Origin: DASPTB01 sp035623615
GTDB taxonomy: Bacteria > Actinomycetota > UBA4738
Assembly (NCBI GenBank): GCA_035623615.1
Contig: DASPTB010000148.1
Location: 1 to 13,221 of the forward strand
Length of the DNA stretch: 13,221 nt
Direction of reading: 5' to 3'
The notes beneath the pieces are model-generated. The model did no database searches. It was not told the origin of the DNA and was given only the letters and a program-made list of their open reading frames with translations. Positions 1 through 4,513 of this stretch are shown piece by piece. Made by a program: the position numbers and the translations under genes. Within the stretch, counting starts at the first letter, position 1. Each line of letters opens with the position of its first letter.

Positions 1-83
1 GTCTGCAGGACGCGGCCGTCCTCGACGAGCGCGACGTCGAGCCCTCGGCCCAGCGAGACGTCGACCCCCATGACCGCGCCCAC
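1..83 (-). CDS. Partial N-terminus of a possible RNase H-fold (DUF429-like) protein
   Basis: Only the first 23 to 27 codons lie in the window; the gene runs off the left edge. Reading leftward from the ATG at 71-69 gives MGVDVSLGRGLDVALVEDGR and a few more residues. A GTG four codons earlier (83-81) is an alternative start, and an in-frame TAG at 95-93 limits the start to one of these two. The opening, a hydrophobic strand with Asp (GVDVS) followed by a second strand and an acidic Gly turn, is typical of RNase H/actin-like folds such as DUF429 proteins, where that Asp is one of the metal-binding acids. The assignment rests on very few residues. It follows the 148-residue gene on the same strand after about 75 bases, so it may belong to the same transcript or have its own promoter. 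Confidence 0.5.
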   Translation of the reverse strand, partial: MGAVMGVDVSLGRGLDVALVEDGRVLQ

Positions 84-89
84 GCGCGA

Positions 90-95
90 AGCCTA
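90..95 (-). promoter_or_regulatory. Candidate -10 box (TAGGCT) of a leaderless start
   Basis: On the minus strand TAGGCT is followed by exactly six bases and then the GTG at 83-81. TANNNT about six or seven bases before a start codon is the known layout of leaderless transcripts in Actinomycetota. No good Shine-Dalgarno sequence precedes either start of the downstream partial gene, which agrees with leaderless initiation at the GTG. No convincing -35 box was seen. The motif is short and could be chance. Confidence 0.27.
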
Positions 96-158
96 CCCGA
101 GGACCGTGGGAGCCACCTCCGAGGCGCGGGGGCCGCCGCGGGGCCGGAAGAGCGCAGC

Positions 159-605
159 CTACGCGCGGGTGGCGTCGACGAACCGGCCGCCGAGGGCGGT
201 ACCGAGGACGCGGGCCACCTCGTCGGGCGACTGCTGCTTGGGGCCGAACTTGATGGTGCGCGGCCTCCCGTTCGTGAACGTGAAGATCAGCTTGCGCGTG
301 CCGAGGATCGCCTTCTCCATCCGCGCGCCGGCGATCTCGCCCAGGGGGAACAGCGTCGCTCCATCCACGGCCGCGGCGATGGCCTGGGCCGTGTCCGACT
401 CCGCGGAAGTCACTTGCGCGTGACGCTTCTTCGCCTGCGCGTTCGCGGTGAGGACGGACGTCATGCCGCCGATCGCCCCGAACGCGTAGCCCGCGCGGTG
501 CGCCTTGCTCGCGCCGATGGCCACGATTGCGTCGTCGAAGACGTGCAGGTCGAGAGGGCTTCCCGACTCTCCCGTCATGTGGAGCGTGCCGATGCGATTG
601 CTCAT
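159..605 (-). CDS. Conserved hypothetical protein, 148 aa, downstream of cbs
   Basis: I do not recognise this protein. The ATG at 605-603 is supported by a GGAGGGAG Shine-Dalgarno sequence seven bases upstream. It starts 18 bases after the cbs stop, so the two are probably one transcript. Residues 1-30 look like alternating strands (IGTLHMTG, LDLHVFDDAIVAIG). Residues 38-56 are rich in Gly, Ala and hydrophobics (AGYAFGAIGGMTSVL) and could be a short buried or membrane-touching segment. Residues 57-82 are polar and helical, and residues 100-148 form Lys-rich strands (RKLIFTFTNGRPRTIKFG) ending in a helix (SPDEVARVLGTALGGRF). Strands followed by one C-terminal helix recall small PH/GRAM-like folds, but that is only a guess. 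There is no signal peptide, no cysteine and no catalytic motif. Its role next to a PLP enzyme is unknown. Confidence 0.8.
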   Translation of the reverse strand: MSNRIGTLHMTGESGSPLDLHVFDDAIVAIGASKAHRAGYAFGAIGGMTSVLTANAQAKKRHAQVTSAESDTAQAIAAAVDGATLFPLGEIAGARMEKAILGTRKLIFTFTNGRPRTIKFGPKQQSPDEVARVLGTALGGRFVDATRA

Positions 606-612
606 CGTGTCT

Positions 613-620
613 CTCCCTCC
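613..620 (-). promoter_or_regulatory. Shine-Dalgarno site of the 148-aa gene
   Basis: GGAGGGAG on the minus strand ends seven bases before the ATG at 605-603. It lies in the 18-base gap after the cbs stop, which supports both the chosen start and independent ribosome loading within a shared message. Confidence 0.6.
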
Positions 621-623
621 GGG

Positions 624-2027
624 CTACGCGTGCGCGTCGCGCCGGTGCGCCAGGAACTCGAGCAGGTCCGACCGGGTCAGCACGCCGAGCGCTTCCCCCG
701 CCTTCGTCACCACCACGGCCGGGCTCGACTGCAGCTCGGAGAACGCGGTCTGGATCGGCTCGTCCTGCTCGACCATCGGGAACGGCGGCGCCATGACCTC
801 GGCGACGTCGGCCTGCAGCGAGTCCGGGTCGCGGAACAGCCGGTCGAGCAGCGTCGCTTCGCGCACCGACCCGACGAACGCCGAAACCGCCGTCGACCCG
901 TCGCGCACGACCGGCGCCTGCGAGATGTCGTGCTCGTGCAGCGCGTCGATCGCCTGGCGCACCTTCTCGTGCGCGCCGACGGTGACGATCGGCGGCATGT
1001 CGCTGTGCTCGCCGCCCTCGCCGTGACCACCGTGCTTCGCGGCCATCACCTCGTCGACGCGGACGACCTCCGACGTCTCGAGGAACCCGTACTGCAGCAT
1101 CCACGTGTCGGAGTAGAGCTTCGACAGATAGTTGCGCCCCGTGTCGGGCAGGATCACGACGACGAGCGCGTCCGCGGGGAGCTCGCGCGCCACCAGCAAC
1201 GCCGCCCACACCGCGGTCCCCGCCGAGCCGCCGACGAGGATCCCCTCCTGCCGGGTGATGGCCCGCGCCGTGAGAAACGCGTCGCGGTCGCTCACCCGCA
1301 CCCAGCGGTCGACGATGGACGGGTCGAACGTCTCGGGGAAGAAGTCCTCGCCGATGCCTTCGGTGAGGTACGGATGCGCCTCGCCGCCGGACAGCAGCGA
1401 CCCCTCCGGGTCGGCGCCCACGACGGTGATGGCGGGATTCCGTTCCTTCAGGTAGCGCGCCGTGCCGGTGATCGTTCCGCCCGTCCCGACGCCGGCGACC
1501 AGCACGTCGACCTTTCCGTCGGTGTCGCGCCAGATCTCCGGCCCGGTCGTGTCGTAGTGCGCGCGCGGGTTCTCCTGGTTGAAGTACTGGTTCGGCTGGA
1601 ACGCGCCGGGGATCTCCTCGGTGAGCCGGTCGGCCACGCGGTAGTACGACTCCGGGGACGCGGGAGGGACGGCCGTCGGCGTGATGACCACCTCGGCGCC
1701 GTACGCGCGGAGCAGCGCGACCTTCTCCTGGCTCATCTTGTCCGGCATCACGAAGATGCACTTGTATCCCTTGATCGCGGCGGCGATGGCGAGCCCGTGG
1801 CCGGTGTTGCCCGACGTCGGTTCCACGATCGTCCCGCCAGGCCGCAGCAGGCCCTCGCGCTCGGCCGCCTCGATCATCCGCAGGCCGATCCGGTCCTTGA
1901 CGCTGCCGCCCGGGTTCAACATCTCGAGCTTGGCGAGGATCGTCGCCGCGATCCCGCGCGTGACTCCCCGCAGGCGGACGAGCGGCGTGTCGCCGACGGC
2001 GTCGAGGAACGAGTCGTGCACCCTCAT
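624..2027 (-). CDS. cbs: Cystathionine beta-synthase, PLP fold plus tandem CBS domains
   Basis: This cytoplasmic PLP enzyme condenses homocysteine with serine to cystathionine, the first step of reverse transsulfuration. The 467-residue length and order of parts match the mycobacterial enzyme. Visible landmarks are the PLP lysine K44 in NPGGSVKDR, the substrate/PLP loop TSGNTGH (71-77), the PLP-phosphate loop GTGGT (181-185), VGADPEGS (203-210), VGGSAGTA (265-272) and LPDTGRNYLSK (293-303). Two CBS domains follow at about 346-395 and 408-462. There is no N-terminal haem segment. A His/Gly-rich linker (HGGHGEGGEH, 332-341) joins the catalytic and regulatory parts and seems unusual. O-acetylserine-dependent cysteine synthase is the main alternative, but the YKCIFVMPDKMSQEK segment and C-terminal CBS pair favour Cbs. 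The ATG at 2027-2025 lacks a clear Shine-Dalgarno site. It lies 31 bases after the PQQ-enzyme gene, and no cystathionine gamma-lyase or -synthase gene is in view. Confidence 0.93.
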   Translation of the reverse strand: MRVHDSFLDAVGDTPLVRLRGVTRGIAATILAKLEMLNPGGSVKDRIGLRMIEAAEREGLLRPGGTIVEPTSGNTGHGLAIAAAIKGYKCIFVMPDKMSQEKVALLRAYGAEVVITPTAVPPASPESYYRVADRLTEEIPGAFQPNQYFNQENPRAHYDTTGPEIWRDTDGKVDVLVAGVGTGGTITGTARYLKERNPAITVVGADPEGSLLSGGEAHPYLTEGIGEDFFPETFDPSIVDRWVRVSDRDAFLTARAITRQEGILVGGSAGTAVWAALLVARELPADALVVVILPDTGRNYLSKLYSDTWMLQYGFLETSEVVRVDEVMAAKHGGHGEGGEHSDMPPIVTVGAHEKVRQAIDALHEHDISQAPVVRDGSTAVSAFVGSVREATLLDRLFRDPDSLQADVAEVMAPPFPMVEQDEPIQTAFSELQSSPAVVVTKAGEALGVLTRSDLLEFLAHRRDAHA

Positions 2028-2037
2028 GGCTGATCCG

Positions 2038-2043
2038 ATCGTA
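2038..2043 (-). promoter_or_regulatory. Candidate -10 box (TACGAT) before cbs
   Basis: TACGAT on the minus strand is followed by ten bases and the cbs ATG. This would give a message with almost no 5' leader, consistent with the lack of a Shine-Dalgarno sequence there. The extended form TACGATCGG closely matches TAGGATCGG, found at the same distance upstream of the homoserine dehydrogenase start. No -35 box was recognised, so this is a weak call. Confidence 0.27.
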
Positions 2044-2058
2044 CGCCGGTGCCCGCGG

Positions 2059-3204
2059 TCAGGCCCCGACCAGCTCGTAGATCCCGGTCTGGGTGCTGAA
2101 GTACAGGTGCTGGTTCACGGGGTTGCGCTCCATCGACAGGATCCCGAACGTGCGGGTCACGACCACCCCGATGCTCGAGACGCCGAGACGGTTGCTCGTC
2201 AGCGTGACGGCCCGGATGTCGTGCTGGTTGTACGAGCCGAAGAACAGCTGCCCGGCGTGGCCGGGCAGGCCGCACCCGGCCTTCGGGCAGAACGTGATGC
2301 CCGTCGGAGCGATCGTCGGCGTCCACCAACGCAGCGGCCCGGTCCGCGGCGTCGGCCCGCTGTTGTTGGTGTCCCCCGGAGAGGTGCCGTCGCAGTTCTC
2401 GCTCGCGCCCCACCCCCCGTTCGCGCCGCCCGCGAACTGGTTCAGCTCGTCGTTGCAGTCGGGTCCGTTCTCCGTCTCCCAGAAGTTGCCCGTGTCGGGA
2501 TCGAAGGCGAAGCCGAAGGAATTCCTGATGCCCCGCGCGAAATAGATGCCACCGAGCGGGTTGTCGCCCGGGGCCGAGCCGTCGGCGTTCATGCGCAGCA
2601 GCTTGCCGGCGGCGGTCGTCATGTCCTGGGCGTTGGCGTCGACGTGCGCGTCGCCGACGATCGCGTACAGCTTTCCGTCCGGCCCGAACTCGATGCGCCC
2701 GCCGTCGTGATACTGACCCGCCACGGTGGGGCTCGAGAAGATGACCGTGAACGACGTGCCGACCATGTCGGCGACGGTGATCCGAAGGATCTGGTTGCGA
2801 AGCGTTCCGCCGATGTTGCGCGTGGCGTACGCGTACATGTAGGGAGTGGTCGGCCAGTTCGGGTCGAGCGCCAAACCCAGCAGCCCCTGCTCGCCGTTCT
2901 TCACCACGTTGGGAACGGTGAAAACCGTGTGGAACACGCCCTTTCCGTCCCGGTACCGGATCTGCCCGGTCAGACGGTTGGCGAAGTACAGGACGCCGTG
3001 CCGCCCGAACGTGAACGCCGCCGGCCACGTCCGGTGGGTCATCACGGCGACGACCCGAATGCCGGTCTGCGGGGCGACGTCTGTCGACGGGCCCGCGCCG
3101 GCGGCCTTTGCCGGCGGCGCGGGGAGCGCGATTGCCGCGGCGACCACCGTGAGCAGCGCGGCGCGGCTCGTCGCGAGCAGGGCGGGACGAACGAAGCGAG
3201 TCAT
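2059..3204 (-). CDS. Secreted PQQ-dependent aldose/sorbosone dehydrogenase-type beta-propeller
   Basis: The start is the ATG at 3204-3202, preceded by AGGAGG four bases away. An ATG 22 codons further upstream would put a charged tail before the signal peptide and has no such site. The 381-residue product begins with TRFVRPALL, a hydrophobic core to about residue 28, and a likely cut after PAKA (34), so it is exported. The mature part carries GSDH/YliI-family signatures: GEQGLLGLALDPNW (104-117), HDGGRIEFGPDGKLYAIVGD (166-185) with the probable catalytic base His166, and GIRNSFGFAFDP (225-236) with Arg227, followed by WETENGPDCNDELN. These fit a six-bladed propeller that oxidises sugars or aldehydes with PQQ and calcium. 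Four cysteines (250, 271, 306, 311) could form disulfides outside the membrane. The true substrate cannot be read from sequence, and no PQQ synthesis gene is nearby. It lies between the EAL regulator and cbs on the same strand. Confidence 0.88.
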   Translation of the reverse strand: MTRFVRPALLATSRAALLTVVAAAIALPAPPAKAAGAGPSTDVAPQTGIRVVAVMTHRTWPAAFTFGRHGVLYFANRLTGQIRYRDGKGVFHTVFTVPNVVKNGEQGLLGLALDPNWPTTPYMYAYATRNIGGTLRNQILRITVADMVGTSFTVIFSSPTVAGQYHDGGRIEFGPDGKLYAIVGDAHVDANAQDMTTAAGKLLRMNADGSAPGDNPLGGIYFARGIRNSFGFAFDPDTGNFWETENGPDCNDELNQFAGGANGGWGASENCDGTSPGDTNNSGPTPRTGPLRWWTPTIAPTGITFCPKAGCGLPGHAGQLFFGSYNQHDIRAVTLTSNRLGVSSIGVVVTRTFGILSMERNPVNQHLYFSTQTGIYELVGA

Positions 3205-3207
3205 GGC

Positions 3208-3214
3208 TCCTCCT
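3208..3214 (-). promoter_or_regulatory. Strong Shine-Dalgarno site deciding the PQQ-enzyme start
   Basis: AGGAGGA on the minus strand lies directly before AGCC and the ATG at 3204-3202. It is one of the best ribosome sites in the window and sets the start at the signal-peptide methionine rather than the earlier in-frame ATG at 3270. Confidence 0.75.
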
Positions 3215-3235
3215 GAGTGGTCGAGTGGGACATGG

Positions 3236-3251
3236 TCCATCGATCGATGGA
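3236..3251. promoter_or_regulatory. Perfect 16-base palindrome, candidate operator
   Basis: TCCATCGATCGATGGA reads the same on both strands. It lies in the 55-base gap between the EAL-regulator stop and the PQQ-enzyme start, about 31 bases before that ATG. It has no loop and no T-tract, so it is a poor intrinsic terminator; a dimeric regulator could bind it. A shorter imperfect dyad, ATGGTCCAT (3232-3240), overlaps its edge. No regulator is assigned. Confidence 0.4.
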
Positions 3252-3259
3252 GCACGCGG

Positions 3260-4513
3260 CTACGGCGCAAGCGTACCCGCCCGGAAACCCGGCTCCGGTA
3301 TCCGGCCGGGGGCCGCCAGGTACAGGCCCTGCCCGTAGGTGACGCCGAGGCCGCGCAGGGCCTCGACCTCGGTCTGCGTCTCGATCCCCTCCGCGACGAT
3401 CTGCGCGTCGATCTCCGAGGCGAATGCGATCAAGCCGGCCGCGAGCGCCCGGTTCGCGCGCTCGCGGTCGATGTTCTGCGTGAGGCTCATGTCGACCTTG
3501 ATCAGGTCGGGTTCCAGCTGAAGGATGTGACGGAGGCTCGCGAAGCCGGCGCCGGCGTCGTCGACGGCGAGGCGCACGCCCATGCGCCGCATCTCGCGGA
3601 GCGCCGTTCGCAGGCCGGCGTAGTCCTCCACGCGCGCGTGTTCGGTGACCTCGAGGACGATCCGTTCGGCCGGGTGCGGCTCGAGGAGCTTCGCGAACCC
3701 GGGCGACGCCGCCGTCCCCGGCGACATGTTGATCGAGAGGTAGGCATCCTGGGGAATCAGGTGGAGATCGGCAAGCGCGAGGCGGACGGCCGACAGCTCG
3801 AGCTCGACCAGGAGCCCCGTCTCGGCCGCCTCGGCGAACCAGAGGTCGGGATCGCGCACCGGCTCCACGTCGAAGCGGGCGAGCGCCTCGACGCCGGCCA
3901 TGGCGCCGTCGTGCAGGGCCACGATGGGCTGGTAGACCATCGACAGGCGGGTCGGGTCGTCGAGGACGTGCTGGATGCGCTCCAGGCGGTCGCGTCGCTC
4001 GGCCACCTCCCGCTCCTGGCGCGCGAGCTGCCCGGCGAGCTCGTGCACGACGTGGCCGGTCACGTCCGCCGAGAGGCTCGCCTGTCCGAGCACCGACCGC
4101 CGCACCGTCTCGAGGATCTCGTCGGCGGAGGCGCCCTTCACGACGTAGGCGACGACGCCGGCGCGCAGCATCTCGAGGACGCTCGCGCGGTCCTCGTGCG
4201 CCGAGAGGGCGACGATGCGCGTGTGCGGCGTCAGCGACCGGATCACGCGCGCGGCCCGCGGTCCTCCTCCGCCGGGCATCTTCACGTCGAGGAGCGCCAC
4301 GTCGGGGAGCGTCCTGCCCGCGAGCTCGATCGCCTCGTCGGCGTCGGCCGCGACGCCGACGAGCTCGAGCGACTCCTGGCCGCCGAACAGGTCGGCAAGT
4401 GCGTCGCGAATGGTGGGTTCGTCGTCGGCGACGATCACGCGAATGGGCCGATCGTCGCCCTCAGCGGGGCGGCCGGACGGCGTCGCGCGCACCTCGCCCG
4501 CAGGACGGTTCAT
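3260..4513 (-). CDS. Response regulator with NarL-like receiver and EAL c-di-GMP phosphodiesterase output
   Basis: The 417-residue cytoplasmic protein should hydrolyse c-di-GMP to pGpG under control of phosphorylation. The receiver (about 23-145) has the acidic pair D30/D31, phosphoacceptor D76 in VALLDVKMP, S104 and K126; its sequence looks like NarL/FixJ-family receivers. A charged helical linker (about 158-185, with QEREVAERRDRLERIQ) leads to the EAL domain (about 188-405). All key EAL residues are visible: E209-A210-L211 in GVEALARF, N262 in SINMSP, E288 in LEVTEH, D318/D319 in VDDAGAGF, K339 in IKVD, E375 in AEGIET and Q395 in YGQG, so it is probably catalytically active. There is no GGDEF or HTH domain. 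The ATG overlaps the kinase TGA as ATGA, showing translational coupling and a cognate pair. The sequence GAGG four bases before the ATG may help reinitiation. Confidence 0.93.
   Translation of the reverse strand: MNRPAGEVRATPSGRPAEGDDRPIRVIVADDEPTIRDALADLFGGQESLELVGVAADADEAIELAGRTLPDVALLDVKMPGGGGPRAARVIRSLTPHTRIVALSAHEDRASVLEMLRAGVVAYVVKGASADEILETVRRSVLGQASLSADVTGHVVHELAGQLARQEREVAERRDRLERIQHVLDDPTRLSMVYQPIVALHDGAMAGVEALARFDVEPVRDPDLWFAEAAETGLLVELELSAVRLALADLHLIPQDAYLSINMSPGTAASPGFAKLLEPHPAERIVLEVTEHARVEDYAGLRTALREMRRMGVRLAVDDAGAGFASLRHILQLEPDLIKVDMSLTQNIDRERANRALAAGLIAFASEIDAQIVAEGIETQTEVEALRGLGVTYGQGLYLAAPGRIPEPGFRAGTLAP

Noticed and set aside
414..2033. 539-codon plus-strand open frame opposite cbs
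   Set aside because: It is Arg/Val/Asp-rich without motifs, while the minus strand encodes a full cystathionine beta-synthase.
3236..3251. Palindrome considered as a terminator for the EAL-regulator gene
   Set aside because: It has no loop spacing and no following T-tract on either strand, so it does not fit an intrinsic terminator.
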